Below, one piece after another: positions 1 to 8,723 of a stretch of 64,000 nt of DNA. Source of the stretch: Sphingomonas montanisoli. Lineage in GTDB: Bacteria > Pseudomonadota > Alphaproteobacteria > Sphingomonadales > Sphingomonadaceae. Each line of letters opens with the position of its first letter. Positions within the stretch are counted from its first letter, which is position 1. A program made the translations under genes and the position numbers. Where the stretch lies: the NCBI RefSeq assembly GCF_008274695.1, contig NZ_VTOU01000002.1:434001-498000 (forward strand). Reading direction: 5' to 3'. Under the pieces are notes generated by a model. That model was not told the origin of the DNA and searched no databases. It saw nothing but the letters and a program-made list of their open reading frames with translations.

Positions 1-2
1 GC

Positions 3-65
3 TATATGATGGGCTTCGTCCTCACCGGCCTTGCGGTCCGCATGGCGACTGAGGCGCGGCGTTAG
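3..65 (+). CDS. C-terminal fragment of an unknown protein
   Basis: An open frame runs in from the left edge and stops at a TAG at 63-65. The visible 20 residues are hydrophobic (MMGFVLTGLAVRM) and then charged (ATEARR), which looks like a last membrane helix followed by a cytoplasmic tail. That would suit the end of a transporter. The fragment is too short to assign a family, and the gene's start lies outside the window. Confidence 0.45.
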   Translation, partial: YMMGFVLTGLAVRMATEARR

Positions 66-162
66 GATGCATCATATTTGCGCGGTTCCGGCACCGCGTA
101 ATCCATTGTTGATGTCTGCTCCGAACTCGGCAAAACCTCTTTTATAATGCGCTATAAAAAGG

Positions 163-1032
163 ATGCCGAGGATGGGATTCCCGACCGATCAGAAGATCAT
201 CGACCTGATGTTGTCGCTGCCGTCGAACAACAAGGGCATCTATGACGGCTTCAAGCCGCTGCTCCGTGACAAGGAGAGCCTGAACGCGTTCGAGTTTCCC
301 GCACAATATATGTTCAAGGACGTGCCCGATCATGACGGCGTCGCCGATCGTATCGGCTGGCTGCTCGACGTGATGGATCGCTACAATATCGAGCGCGCCT
401 TTACCGGCGTAACTCCGGCAGATCCCGACTGGCAGACGATCCAGGCGAAGCATCGCGATCGTTTCCTGTTCTGCGCCCATGTCGATCCCAATGGCGGCAT
501 GGAGACCTATGATCTGCTGCGCGAATGGCATCGCGATTATCGGATCGACGGGGTCGGCGTATTCCCGGCGGGCTGCGTGCCGCAGGTGCCGATCGATGAC
601 CGGCGGATGTGGCCGATCTATGCCTTCTGCTGCGAGAAGGATCTGCCGATCTTCATCAATGTCGGCGTGCCCGGCCCGCGCGTGCCGCTCGCGTGCCAGC
701 GGGTCGAGCTGATCGACGAGGTGTGCTGGTTCTTCCCCGAACTCAAGTTCGTGATGCGGCACGGAGCGGAGCCGTGGCAGGATCTGGCGGTCAAGCTGAT
801 GCTGAAATATCCGAACCTTTATTATTCGACCTCGGCCTTCGCGCCGAAGCACTATCCCAAATCGATCATCGATTATGCGAACACGCGCGGCGCGGATAAG
901 ATCATGTATTCGGGCTATTCTGCGGGTCTGAAGATGGAGCGGATCTTCGACGAGTTGCCCCGCGTGCCGTTCAAGGACGCTGTGTGGCCAAAGTTCCTGT
1001 ACGAGAACGCGGCCAAGCTGTTCAAACTCTAA
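163..1032 (+). CDS. Amidohydrolase_2-fold protein lacking most metal ligands
   Basis: The 289-residue protein has the overall pattern of the amidohydrolase_2 TIM-barrel family (PF04909: decarboxylases and hydrolases such as ACMSD). Recognisable parts are the strand-1 entry at residues 12-20, a later FVMRHG strand near 196-201, and the final GADKIMYS strand with the ENAAKLFKL terminal helix. The usual HxH after strand 1 reads DLMLSL. The His of the LPxxxHxG strand is Asn166. The last-strand Asp (normally GSDYP) is replaced by SGY at 250-252. Only His200 of the canonical set remains, so metal-dependent catalysis is doubtful. Start choice is uncertain: ATG 163 and ATG 172 both have purine-rich stretches directly upstream, and a TATAAT at 143-148 would give a very short leader. 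The stop overlaps the convergent neighbour by 4 nt. Confidence 0.8.
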   Translation: MPRMGFPTDQKIIDLMLSLPSNNKGIYDGFKPLLRDKESLNAFEFPAQYMFKDVPDHDGVADRIGWLLDVMDRYNIERAFTGVTPADPDWQTIQAKHRDRFLFCAHVDPNGGMETYDLLREWHRDYRIDGVGVFPAGCVPQVPIDDRRMWPIYAFCCEKDLPIFINVGVPGPRVPLACQRVELIDEVCWFFPELKFVMRHGAEPWQDLAVKLMLKYPNLYYSTSAFAPKHYPKSIIDYANTRGADKIMYSGYSAGLKMERIFDELPRVPFKDAVWPKFLYENAAKLFKL

Positions 1033-1640
1033 TAGCCCGCATATCGCCCGGGCCGGTGATTGGCCATCAGGACGCCCGCTATGGCGGCCGCGCTCGCGAC
1101 CGAGAGCAGCCATTGGCGGGCGTCGGTCATCACCGGGATCGCGGCGAGCAGGATGATCGCGTCGCAGGCGAGCTGGGTGCGCCCCATATTCCAGCCATTG
1201 CGCTTCTGCAGCCACATGGCGAGCACGCCGATCCCGCCGACGCCCGCACCGTGGCGGGCGAGCGCCAGCACGCCCATTCCCGCGATCGTCCCGCCGAAGA
1301 AGGCGGCGAGCAGCGGATCGAGATGCGCGAAGGTTATGACATGCGGTGCCAGCAGCGCCATCGCGCTGATCGTTACGTTGGCGATCACCGTCTTGATCGT
1401 GAACTCGCGCCCCAGCACGCGCCAGGCGAGCAGGAAGAAGGGCAGGTTGAGGATGGTCAGCACGATGCCCGCAGGCACCGGCAGGATATAGGAGACGAGC
1501 AGGGCGATCCCGGCGATCCCGCCCGTCACCAGCCCGGCAGTGTTCAGCAGGATCAGGCCCAGCGTGATGAACGACGTGCCGATCAGGATGGCATAGCCAT
1601 CTTCGGCAGGGCTGTGGGGCACGGGCGGAAGGGTTGCCAT
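1029..1640 (-). CDS. YitT-family membrane protein
   Basis: The 203-residue integral membrane protein resembles the YitT/DUF161 family (PF02588). It has five or six hydrophobic segments, the early GLVTGGIAGIALLVSY signature and a second glycine-rich segment (FFGGTIAGMGVLAL) in mid-protein, as expected for the duplicated half-repeat of this family. Its length is typical of the short, C-domain-less members. Function and substrate are unknown. I chose ATG 1640 because a GAGA-type purine run precedes it; a GTG one codon earlier is possible. The gene ends with its stop overlapping that of the convergent amidohydrolase-like gene. It lies 37 bp downstream of the sugar transporter on the same strand, so the two may be co-transcribed. 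Confidence 0.7.
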   Translation of the reverse strand: MATLPPVPHSPAEDGYAILIGTSFITLGLILLNTAGLVTGGIAGIALLVSYILPVPAGIVLTILNLPFFLLAWRVLGREFTIKTVIANVTISAMALLAPHVITFAHLDPLLAAFFGGTIAGMGVLALARHGAGVGGIGVLAMWLQKRNGWNMGRTQLACDAIILLAAIPVMTDARQWLLSVASAAAIAGVLMANHRPGRYAGY

Positions 1641-1677
1641 CACATCGCCATCTCACGGCGCGCGCTGCGCCGCAACA

Positions 1678-2976
1678 TCAGCCGATCGACGGACGCCGCG
1701 CGTAGAGGCCGAAGGCGAGGATCGCGACGTAGCAGATAGCCGGGATGACGAGTGCTGCGTGCAGGCCGGTCGCGTCGGCCATATGCCCCGTCACCCACGG
1801 CACGATCGCGCCGCCGACGATCGCCATGCAGATCAGGCCCGATCCTTCGGCCGCGCGATCGCCCAGCCCTTCGCAGGCGAGGCTGAAGATCGTCGGGAAC
1901 ATGATCGCATTGGCCAGGCCCACCGCAAGCAGCGCCCAGCCCGAGGCCGCACCCGTCGTCTCGGCCGCGACCGCGAGCAGCAGCAGGGCGGCGATCGCGA
2001 CGGTCGCCAGCACCTTGCCGGGTGCAAAGCGGCGCAGAAACCACGCGCCCGCGAAGCGCCCAATCATCGCCCCGCCCCAATAGAAGGGGACATGCTTGCC
2101 CGCATCGACTTCGGCGAGACCCAGCACGTCAGGCTGCATCAGAAAGTTGACCAGCAGCGATCCGATCGCGACCTCGGCGCCGACATAGACGAAGATGCCG
2201 AGCACCCCGAAGGCGAAGCGCGGGCGCTTGAGCAGGTCGAACGAGCCGAGGATCGAGACATGATCGGCGCGCGCCTCCGCAAGCTTGTTCCGTTGCAACC
2301 ACACGAGCGCGGCGATCAGCGCGAGCGCGGCGGCGAGACCCAGATAGGCGTGGACGATCACGCGGGATTCTTCGGCGCGGAAGGCGTTGAGCGCGGGGCC
2401 GGTGAGCGTGCTGGCATCGACCGTCGCGAGCGAGCCGAGGATCAGGATCGACCCGAAAAAGGGAAAGAGCGTCGTACCGAGCGAGTTGAACGCTTGCGCG
2501 AAGGTGAGGCGGCTGTGCGCGGTGCGCGGGTTGCCGAGCATCGAGATGAGCGGATTGGCGACGACCTGGACGATCGTCACGCCGCTCGCCAGCACGAACA
2601 GGGCGCCGAGGAACATCGTGAACTGACCGGAGGATGAGGCCGGCACGAACAGCAGGCATCCCGCCATCATCGCCAACAGCCCGACGACCGCGCCGCGCAT
2701 ATATCCGATCCGGCGGACGATCAGCGCGGCGGGGATCGAGACGATGAAATAGGCGGCGAAATAGGCCGACTGCACCAGCATCGCCTGCCCGTAGGTCAGC
2801 GTGAACAGCCCCTTCAATTTGGGGATGATCACGTCGTTCAGGCTGGTGATGCCGCCGAAGATGAAGAACAGCGCGAAGACGAAATAAGCGAGCGAGGCGG
2901 TGCCGGGATTGCCGGGCTCGGCCTTGTCGTCGGGGACGGGATCAGTTGAACTCGCCTGCGGGATATTGAGCGCCAT
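1678..2976 (-). CDS. FucP/GluP-type sugar:proton MFS transporter
   Basis: The 432-residue inner-membrane permease has about 12 transmembrane segments. The N-terminal region (FFIFGGITSLNDVIIPKLK, then LTYGQAMLVQSAYFAAYF) is characteristic of the fucose/glucose/galactose transporter family (FucP, GluP, TIGR01272-like). It probably imports a hexose or related sugar by proton symport; the exact sugar cannot be read from sequence. The ATG at 2976 is preceded by a good Shine-Dalgarno (GAGGAA, about 5 nt spacing). A palindromic repeat at 2999-3082 separates it from the upstream gcv operon, so it probably has its own transcript. Confidence 0.85.
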   Translation of the reverse strand: MALNIPQASSTDPVPDDKAEPGNPGTASLAYFVFALFFIFGGITSLNDVIIPKLKGLFTLTYGQAMLVQSAYFAAYFIVSIPAALIVRRIGYMRGAVVGLLAMMAGCLLFVPASSSGQFTMFLGALFVLASGVTIVQVVANPLISMLGNPRTAHSRLTFAQAFNSLGTTLFPFFGSILILGSLATVDASTLTGPALNAFRAEESRVIVHAYLGLAAALALIAALVWLQRNKLAEARADHVSILGSFDLLKRPRFAFGVLGIFVYVGAEVAIGSLLVNFLMQPDVLGLAEVDAGKHVPFYWGGAMIGRFAGAWFLRRFAPGKVLATVAIAALLLLAVAAETTGAASGWALLAVGLANAIMFPTIFSLACEGLGDRAAEGSGLICMAIVGGAIVPWVTGHMADATGLHAALVIPAICYVAILAFGLYARRPSIG

Positions 2977-2998
2977 CGTTGTTCCTCGTCCCTCAGGC

Positions 2999-3082
2999 CG
3001 TCACCCCCGCGAAGGCAGGGGCCTATCCGCTGCCTTCCCTCGCGGAGAGACTGGATGGGTCCCCGCCTTCGCGGGGATGACG
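2999..3082. repeat. Long intergenic palindrome (CGTCA-CCCCGCGAAGGC type)
   Basis: The ends are inverted copies: CGTCACCCCCGCGAAGGC at the left and GCCTTCGCGGGGATGACG at the right, separated by about 48 nt that contain a second, imperfect GCCTTCCCTCGCGG copy. It lies between the end of gcvPB and the start of the sugar transporter. Palindromes of this type are common between genes in sphingomonads. It may act as a transcription barrier or mRNA stabiliser. Confidence 0.75.
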
Positions 3083-3101
3083 CGTGTTGGGCTAACTTAG
3101 C

Positions 3102-4679
3102 TTACTCCGCCGCCTGCGCCAGTGCGGCATCCTTCCACACCAGCACCGGCTTGCGTGCGGCGGCCGTTTCGTCGAGGCGGCGGCGCGGGGCGAGGGCAGG
3201 GGCGGCCTTAAGCGCGGGATCGCCCTGCTTGGCACGGTTGGCGACCGACCGGAGTGCGCCGATGAACTGGTCGAGCGTTGCCTTGCTTTCGGTCTCGGTC
3301 GGCTCGACGAGCATCGCGCCGTGGACGACCAGCGGGAAATAGACCGTCATCGGGTGGAAGCCCTCGTCGATCAGTCCCTTGGCGATGTCGATCGTCGAGA
3401 AGCCCTCGGGCAGCCCCTTATCGCTGAAGATCGCCTCGTGCATGCACGGGCCGGACTTGGCGAAGGGCGCATCGAGCACGTCCTCCATCGCGCGCAGCAC
3501 GTAATTGGCGTTGAGCACCGAATCCTCGGCCACCTGGCGCAGACCGTCCGCGCCGTGGCTGAGGATGTAGGTCAGCGCGCGGGTGAACATGCCCATCTGC
3601 CCCTGGAAGGCGGTCATGCGGCCGAAGGTGTGCGGATGGCGATCGCCGACCGTCTCTTCCTCGACCAGCGTGATGTGCCCGTCGGCATAAAGCTCGGTGA
3701 AGGGCAGCGGGCCGTAGGGCGACAGTGCCTCCGACAGCACGACCGGGCCGGAGCCGGGGCCGCCGCCGCCATGTGGGGTCGAAAAGGTCTTGTGCAGGTT
3801 GATGTGCATCGCATCGATGCCGAGATCGCCGGGGCGGACGCGGCCGACGATCGCGTTGAAGTTGGCACCGTCGCAATAGACGTAGCCGCCCGCCGCATGC
3901 ACCGCGTCCGAAATCGCCTTCATGTCGCGTTCGAACAGGCCGCAGGTGTTGGGGTTGGTGATCATCACGCCCGCGACGTCCGGCCCCAGCCGCGCCTTGA
4001 GCGCTTCGAGGTCGACGCGGCCGTCATGCGTCGCGGGAATATCTTCCACCGTGAAGCCCGCGAAGGCGGCGGTGGCGGGGTTGGTGCCGTGCGCGCTGGT
4101 GGGGACCAGCAGGACGCGGCGATCCTCGCCGCGCGCCTCGAGCGCCGCCTTGATGCACAGGATGCCGCACAGCTCGCCATGCGCGCCGGCCTTCGGCGTC
4201 ATCGCGACGCCGTGCATGCCGGTCAGCGTGACCAGCCACTGCGCCAGTTCGTTGATGACGCCCAGCGCGCCCTGTACCGTGTCGACCGGCTGGAGCGGGT
4301 GGATGTCGGCAAAACCGGGCAGGCGCGCCATTTTCTCGTTCAGGCGCGGGTTGTGCTTCATCGTGCAGCTGCCGAGCGGGAACAGCCCCAGGTCGATCGC
4401 ATAATTCTGGCGGCTGAGGCGGGTGTAATGACGCACCGTTTCGGGTTCGGAGAGGCCCGGAAGCCCGATCGTATCGGTCCGCTCCAGCCCGCCGAGGCGC
4501 GAGGTCGCCCTGGGCGCGGTGCCGAAATCGACGCCGGTCGTCTCGGTCGATCCGATCTCGAAGATCAAAGCCTCTTCGAGCATCAGCGCGCGGTTGCCGG
4601 TGAAGGTGACGTCGTCGCCCGCGGCGCCCGAAGCCTGCGGCGTGGTGGGGCGCCAGCCCGACGGATTGATGTTGCTCAT
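3102..4679 (-). CDS. gcvPB: Glycine dehydrogenase (decarboxylating) subunit 2
   Basis: This is the PLP-bearing beta subunit of the two-chain P-protein of the glycine cleavage system. It decarboxylates glycine and passes the aminomethyl group to lipoylated GcvH. The 525-residue protein carries the PLP-lysine motif [20 protein letters not shown], with Lys297 as the Schiff-base residue. It also has the [11 protein letters not shown] segment near 102-111 and [10 protein letters not shown] near 195-204, all typical of GcvPB. It is last in gcvT-H-PA-PB, and its ATG overlaps the gcvPA stop by 4 nt (ATGA), which suggests translational coupling and matched subunit synthesis. Expression should follow the upstream glycine riboswitch. 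Confidence 0.97.
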   Translation of the reverse strand: MSNINPSGWRPTTPQASGAAGDDVTFTGNRALMLEEALIFEIGSTETTGVDFGTAPRATSRLGGLERTDTIGLPGLSEPETVRHYTRLSRQNYAIDLGLFPLGSCTMKHNPRLNEKMARLPGFADIHPLQPVDTVQGALGVINELAQWLVTLTGMHGVAMTPKAGAHGELCGILCIKAALEARGEDRRVLLVPTSAHGTNPATAAFAGFTVEDIPATHDGRVDLEALKARLGPDVAGVMITNPNTCGLFERDMKAISDAVHAAGGYVYCDGANFNAIVGRVRPGDLGIDAMHINLHKTFSTPHGGGGPGSGPVVLSEALSPYGPLPFTELYADGHITLVEEETVGDRHPHTFGRMTAFQGQMGMFTRALTYILSHGADGLRQVAEDSVLNANYVLRAMEDVLDAPFAKSGPCMHEAIFSDKGLPEGFSTIDIAKGLIDEGFHPMTVYFPLVVHGAMLVEPTETESKATLDQFIGALRSVANRAKQGDPALKAAPALAPRRRLDETAAARKPVLVWKDAALAQAAE

Positions 4680-6034
4680 GCCAGCGCCTCCTCAAGCGCG
4701 GAGGCAAGTGTTTCGACGTCCTCCTGCGTGGTTGTTTCGGTGACCGCGACGACCAGGCCGTTCTCCAGATCGGCGATGCCTGGATAGAGGCGGCCGAGCG
4801 AGACGCCGGCGAGAATGCCCTTATCCGCCAGAGCGCGAACGATCGGGCGCGCTTCCTTCGACAGCTTCACCGTGAACTCGTTGAAGAAGGTCGGCGTGAT
4901 CAGATCGACGCCCTTCACCTGCGCCAGCCGATCGGCCGCGGCGGAGGCACCGGCATGGTTGATCGCCGCCAGATCGCGCAGCCCCTTTTCGCCCAGCAGG
5001 GTCATGTGGACCGACATGGCGAGCGCGCACAGCACCGAACTGGTGCAGATGTTCGACGTCGCCTTTTCGCGGCGGATATGCTGTTCGCGGGTGGAGAGCG
5101 TCAGCACGAAGCCGCGCTTGCCTTCGGCGTCGACGGTCTGGCCGCACAGGCGCCCCGGCATCTGGCGGACCAGCTTTTCCGAACAGGCGAACAGGCCGAC
5201 ATAAGGTCCGCCGAACTGGAGACCGACACCCAGCGACTGGCCTTCGCCGACGACGATGTCGGCACCCATCTCACCCGGCGATTTGATCGCGCCCAGCGCC
5301 ACCGGCTCGGTCACGACCGCGATCAGCAGCGCTTTCTTCGCGTGTGCGGCTTCGGCGAGCTTGGAGAGGTCGGCGATGCGGCCGAGGATGTCGGGGTACT
5401 GGACGACGACGCACGACGTATCGTCGTCGATCTGCGCGATCAGGTCGTCGGTGTCCGGGGTCGGGCTCAAGGTCGGCAGCGAGGTGACGAGCTGGTCGCC
5501 CGTATATTTCGCCATCGTGTTGGCGACAGAGACGTAATGCGGGTGCAGCCCGCCCGACAGGATCGCCTTGGCGCGCTTGGTGACGCGGCGTGCCATCGTG
5601 ATCGCCTCCCAGCAGGCGGTCGACCCGTCGTACATCGAGGCGTTGGCGACATCACAGCCGAGCAGGCGCGCGATCTGCGACTGGAATTCGAACATCACCT
5701 GCAGCGTGCCCTGCGCGATTTCGGGCTGGTAGGGCGTGTAGCTGGTCAGGAACTCGCCGCGCTGGATGATGTGATCGACGCTCGCCGGTACATGGTGGCG
5801 GTATGCGCCGCAGCCCAGGAAGAAGGGCGCGGCCCCCGCCGACAGGTTCTTGGCCGCGAGCCTGGTCATGTGCCGTTCGACCGCGAGTTCGGACGCATGG
5901 AGCGGCAGGCCCGCGATCGGGCCGGACAGCCGCGCCTCGGCGGGCACGTCGACGAACAGGTCGTCGATCGACTTGGCGCCGATCACGCCGAGCATCGCGC
6001 TCCGGTCGGCTTCGGTGAGGGGGAGGTAGCGCAT
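4676..6034 (-). CDS. gcvPA: Glycine dehydrogenase (decarboxylating) subunit 1
   Basis: The 452-residue alpha subunit pairs with GcvPB to form the split glycine decarboxylase. In other bacteria, such as E. coli, the P-protein is a single chain of about 950 residues. Diagnostic stretches are [11 protein letters not shown] at the N terminus, [16 protein letters not shown] near residue 93, [15 protein letters not shown] near 116 and [11 protein letters not shown] near 157. It is coupled to gcvPB by a 4-nt overlap. A GC-rich palindromic block separates it from gcvH upstream, which could modulate the relative output of the two halves of the operon. Confidence 0.97.
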   Translation of the reverse strand: MRYLPLTEADRSAMLGVIGAKSIDDLFVDVPAEARLSGPIAGLPLHASELAVERHMTRLAAKNLSAGAAPFFLGCGAYRHHVPASVDHIIQRGEFLTSYTPYQPEIAQGTLQVMFEFQSQIARLLGCDVANASMYDGSTACWEAITMARRVTKRAKAILSGGLHPHYVSVANTMAKYTGDQLVTSLPTLSPTPDTDDLIAQIDDDTSCVVVQYPDILGRIADLSKLAEAAHAKKALLIAVVTEPVALGAIKSPGEMGADIVVGEGQSLGVGLQFGGPYVGLFACSEKLVRQMPGRLCGQTVDAEGKRGFVLTLSTREQHIRREKATSNICTSSVLCALAMSVHMTLLGEKGLRDLAAINHAGASAAADRLAQVKGVDLITPTFFNEFTVKLSKEARPIVRALADKGILAGVSLGRLYPGIADLENGLVVAVTETTTQEDVETLASALEEALA

Positions 6035-6046
6035 CTTCCGGTGTCT

Positions 6047-6146
6047 CCCCCCTCCCGTTTGCGGGAGGGGTCAGGGGGTGGGCTGTCTGGGCACAACATC
6101 GAGGTGGGAGGCCCACCCCTGCCCCTCCCGCAAGCGGGAGGGGTTC
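6047..6146. repeat. GC-rich double-hairpin repeat inside the gcv operon
   Basis: Two hairpins built from CCCCTCCCG...CGGGAGGGG arms (6048-6070 and 6122-6143) flank a further inverted pair of GGTGGGC-like and GCCCACC stretches. The whole block can therefore fold as a large cruciform or RNA structure. It fills the 118-nt gap between gcvH and gcvPA. There is no U-tract, so it is more likely an mRNA-processing or stability element than a simple terminator. Confidence 0.7.
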
Positions 6147-6152
6147 AACAGG

Positions 6153-6524
6153 TCAAAGCCCGTCGCAGAAGGCCTTGTACTGGGCGGCGTCCATCAGACC
6201 TTCGAGCTCGGCCGGATCGGCGAGGGTGAGCTTGAAGAACCAGGCGGCACCTTCGGGGGCGGTGTTCACCAGCGAGGGATCTTCCTCGAGCGCGCTGTTC
6301 GCTTCGGTCACCTGCCCGGTGACGGGCGAATAGACGTCCGACGCGGCCTTGACCGATTCGACGACGGCAGCATCACCGCCCTTGGTCAGCTCGCGGCCGG
6401 CGGCGGGCAGTTCGACGAACACGATGTCGCCCAGCTGGGCCTGCGCATAATCGGTGATGCCGACGGTGGCGCTGCCGCCCTCGACTGCGATCCACTCATG
6501 TTCTTCGGTGTAGAAAATAGACAT
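6153..6524 (-). CDS. gcvH: Glycine cleavage system H protein
   Basis: GcvH is the 123-residue lipoyl-carrier that shuttles the aminomethyl intermediate between the P, T and L proteins. The lipoylation site is Lys59 in [15 protein letters not shown]. The N-terminal TEEHEWI and C-terminal GAAWFFKL segments are also family hallmarks, and the length is standard. It begins 3 nt after the gcvT stop, with a GGGAGC ribosome-binding site overlapping the end of gcvT, so it is clearly co-translated. The lipoamide dehydrogenase (L-protein) is not encoded here and must come from elsewhere in the genome. Confidence 0.97.
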   Translation of the reverse strand: MSIFYTEEHEWIAVEGGSATVGITDYAQAQLGDIVFVELPAAGRELTKGGDAAVVESVKAASDVYSPVTGQVTEANSALEEDPSLVNTAPEGAAWFFKLTLADPAELEGLMDAAQYKAFCDGL

Positions 6525-6527
6525 GGG

Positions 6528-7643
6528 TCAGCTCCCTCTGACGTAGCGATGGGGGACGAAGGGCATCGGCACGACGGTGGCGTCGAGCCTTTTGCCCCGG
6601 ACGTCGATCTGCAATGCGGTGTCGGTTGCGGCGTGGGCGGCGGCGATGTAGCCCATCGCGATCGGCGCCTGCAGGCTGGGGCTGAACCCGCCCGACGTGA
6701 CCTTTCCGACGAGCGTGTCGCCCGCGTAGATTTCGGCGCCTTCGCGCGCGGGCTGGCGGCCGGCGAGCTTGAGGCCGACGCGCTTCGTGGGGGCGCCCTC
6801 GGCCAGATGCTTCACCACGGTCGCGGCGCCCGGGAAGCCGCCGTCGGTGCGGCGGCGCTTGGGGATCGCGAAGCCGAGGCCGGCGATTGCGGGGTCTATA
6901 TCCGTATCGAGGTCATGCCCGTAAAGCGGCAGCCCCGCCTCGAGCCGCAACGAATCGCGTGCGCCGAGGCCAATCGGCTTCACCTCGGGTTCGGCGCAGA
7001 GCAGGTCGGCGACGCGCTCTGCCTCCTCGGCATCGATCGAAATCTCGTATCCGTCCTCGCCGGTATAGCCCGAACGGCTGACCCACGCCTCGGTGCCCGC
7101 CAGATCGAACTTGCCGCAGGTCATGAACACCAGCTTTTCGACGCCGGGCGCGAGGCGCTGAAGCGAATCGACCGCCTTCGGTCCCTGCAGCGCGATCAGG
7201 GCGCGCTCGTCGAGATGATTGATGTTGATTTCTTCGGGCAGCGCCTCGTGCAGATGCGCGATGTCGTCCCACTTGGTCGCGCCGTTGACGACCATGTAGA
7301 TGCCGTCGGGAAAGCGGCTGAACATCAGGTCGTCGAGGATGCCGCCATTGTCGTCGAGCAGCAGCGAATAACGTTGACGGCCTTCGGTCAGCCCCTTCAC
7401 GTCGCCGGGCAGCACCGCTTCGAGCGCGTCGTCGAGCCCGTCGCCCGACAGGAGGAGCTGGCCCATATGCGACACATCGAACAGACCCGCATTCTCGCGC
7501 GTCCACAGATGTTCGGGCATGATGCCTTCATACTGGATCGGCATCTGATAGCCCGCGAAGGGCACCATGCGGGCGCCGCGTTCGCGATGCCAGTCGTCGA
7601 GTGGCAGGGTGTGGACGATATCGGCTGGTTCTTCGTCGCTCAT
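6528..7643 (-). CDS. gcvT: Aminomethyltransferase (glycine cleavage T protein)
   Basis: GcvT transfers the methylene group from GcvH-bound aminomethyl to tetrahydrofolate, giving 5,10-methylene-THF and ammonia. The 371-residue product contains ENAGLFDVSHMGQ near residue 50, the folate-binding GYTGEDGYEIS near 200 and the GLGARDSLRLEAG stretch. All belong to the GcvT family (PF01571 then PF08669). I chose ATG 7643 over an ATG 15 codons upstream because a GGAGG Shine-Dalgarno lies 7 nt before it and the upstream codons do not resemble the family. It is the first gene after the riboswitch (leader about 60 nt). Confidence 0.96.
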   Translation of the reverse strand: MSDEEPADIVHTLPLDDWHRERGARMVPFAGYQMPIQYEGIMPEHLWTRENAGLFDVSHMGQLLLSGDGLDDALEAVLPGDVKGLTEGRQRYSLLLDDNGGILDDLMFSRFPDGIYMVVNGATKWDDIAHLHEALPEEININHLDERALIALQGPKAVDSLQRLAPGVEKLVFMTCGKFDLAGTEAWVSRSGYTGEDGYEISIDAEEAERVADLLCAEPEVKPIGLGARDSLRLEAGLPLYGHDLDTDIDPAIAGLGFAIPKRRRTDGGFPGAATVVKHLAEGAPTKRVGLKLAGRQPAREGAEIYAGDTLVGKVTSGGFSPSLQAPIAMGYIAAAHAATDTALQIDVRGKRLDATVVPMPFVPHRYVRGS

Positions 7644-7703
7644 CTTCGGCCTCCGTGCAGTGACGACGGCGCGGCAGGCGGAATCCACCCTTCGAAACCG
7701 TCG

Positions 7704-7880
7704 CCCCCTCTGTCACGGGAACCTGAGAGCTTTCGCCGGAAGCCCGGCTTACCCCTTCGGTGGGACGACAAAGCCGTCCGCTTTCCAGAGTGTCGCTATG
7801 TCCATGCGGTCCGTTGACCTGAGAGATTCCGGGGCGGTTGCTCCTTCGGCGGCTACGGTTTCCCGCAACACTCTCCCGCA
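7704..7880 (-). promoter_or_regulatory. Tandem glycine riboswitch controlling gcvT-H-PA-PB
   Basis: Read on the minus strand, two glycine aptamers follow each other. The first (about 7880 to 7814) has GCGGGAGAGT, then GCCGAAGGAGCAA, then TCTCTCAGGTC. The second (about 7795 to 7704) has ACACTCTGGA, then CACCGAAGGGGTAA, then GCTCTCAGGTTCCCGTGACAGAGG. These match the conserved blocks of the glycine riboswitch consensus, and position and orientation fit directly upstream of gcvT. No terminator hairpin with a U-run was seen between aptamer 2 and the gcvT ribosome-binding site, so control may be at translation initiation. Known glycine riboswitches before gcv genes usually turn expression on with glycine. 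Confidence 0.95.
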
Positions 7881-7985
7881 TGGCCATCCGCCGGTTGCCC
7901 GGCGGCGACGCTCTTACGCTTGGCTATGGTGCGGTGCGGAGTCAACGCGCTTGTGGCGGCGCGTGCGAGAAAGCTGGGGAAAAGC

Positions 7986-8354
7986 TTAACCGAGTGCGCC
8001 GGCGATCGCGTCGCCCAGCTGCGACAGGCGATAGGGTTTGGCGACGAGCGGCGATCCGACGAACCCGCTGTCGGCGGGAAGCCCGTCATAGCCCGTCGCG
8101 AACAGGAAGGGTTTGCCCTTGTCGCGCAGCAAAGCGGCGACGGGCAGGCTCGATTCGTCCTTCAGGTTGAGATCGAGCAGGGCGATGTCGAAATCGGTAT
8201 CCTCGGCGCGCGCGAGCGCGTCCTTCAGCGTCGCGGCGGTCGCGGCGGTGACGCAGCCCAGCTCGTCGAGCATGTCCTCCGCCGTCATCGCGATGATGGC
8301 GTCGTCTTCGACGATCAGCACACGTGTGCCCGCAGGCAGTTCACTCACCGTCAA
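7986..8354 (-). CDS. Receiver-only response regulator
   Basis: The roughly 122-residue protein is a single CheY-like receiver domain with no output domain. Acidic pocket residues E16-D17-D18, phospho-acceptor Asp61 (ALLDLNLKD), Thr87 and Lys106 (VAKPYRL) are all present. The FATGYDG and KPYR forms resemble the lone receivers that partner HWE/HisKA_2-type kinases in Alphaproteobacteria. The start is a TTG at 8354, or more likely the GTG at 8348, which sits 6 nt from a GAGGGA Shine-Dalgarno. No partner kinase is adjacent. It ends about 105 bp before the gcv riboswitch, so the gcv promoter must lie in between or inside it. Confidence 0.9.
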   Translation of the reverse strand: MTVSELPAGTRVLIVEDDAIIAMTAEDMLDELGCVTAATAATLKDALARAEDTDFDIALLDLNLKDESSLPVAALLRDKGKPFLFATGYDGLPADSGFVGSPLVAKPYRLSQLGDAIAGALG

Positions 8355-8434
8355 TCCCTCATCCGTTCGGGCGCCCCGCGATAAGGTGTGGCGCAGAACG
8401 GACCGGCGGGCAAGTGCCCGCCGGCGCGATGGGA

Positions 8435-8587
8435 TCAGCCGAGGCGGCCGAGGCGATGATAGAGGTTGGTGAACTTCGATGATTCGGGCTTGTCCTGGAT
8501 CGTACGCGCATAATGGGCGACGGCTTCCTTGAGCAGCGCGAAATCCTCGGTCGAAAACACCGGGCGGGCTTGGGCGGGCTGGGGCAT
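8435..8587 (-). CDS. Conserved-looking 50-residue hypothetical protein
   Basis: A 50-residue ORF starts at ATG 8587, with an AAGGAGA ribosome-binding site 6 nt upstream; that strong signal is the main support that it is real. The N terminus is proline and alanine rich (MPQPAQARP). The rest is a predicted amphipathic helical segment (FALLKEAVAHYARTI) with a basic tail ending in YHRLGRLG. There is no signal peptide or membrane segment. It is on the same strand as the receiver gene, about 80 bp upstream, and may be co-transcribed. A stress-related small protein is possible. I do not recognise the family, and it does not match the NepR anti-sigma pattern. Confidence 0.65.
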   Translation of the reverse strand: MPQPAQARPVFSTEDFALLKEAVAHYARTIQDKPESSKFTNLYHRLGRLG

Positions 8588-8723
8588 TTCAGTCTCCTTG
8601 CATCGCGACGCCGTGCGGCGCCTCATGACGGGAGAGATAATCGCCACGATCGGAAATTGCCGCCGGGGTCGCGGCGAAAATGATGTGCTTGTGTAAAATG
8701 GTCTGGAAAAGAGCCTTTCAGGA

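Noticed and set aside
142-1656. A 504-codon open frame antisense to the amidohydrolase-like and YitT genes
   Set aside because: Its translation is Arg/His/Pro-rich low-complexity sequence typical of antisense frames in high-GC DNA; the other strand carries clear protein families.
4955-7817. Long plus-strand open frames across the gcv operon
   Set aside because: They mirror gcvPA, gcvH and gcvT, whose motifs are unmistakable, and have no family features or ribosome-binding sites.
7986-8354. Response regulator as part of the gcv operon
   Set aside because: It is on the same strand, but the riboswitch leader and about 105 bp lie between; a riboswitch normally starts its own transcript.
8435-8587. 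NepR anti-sigma factor
   Set aside because: Size and the nearby receiver were suggestive, but the NepR core pattern and a neighbouring ecfG/phyR are absent.
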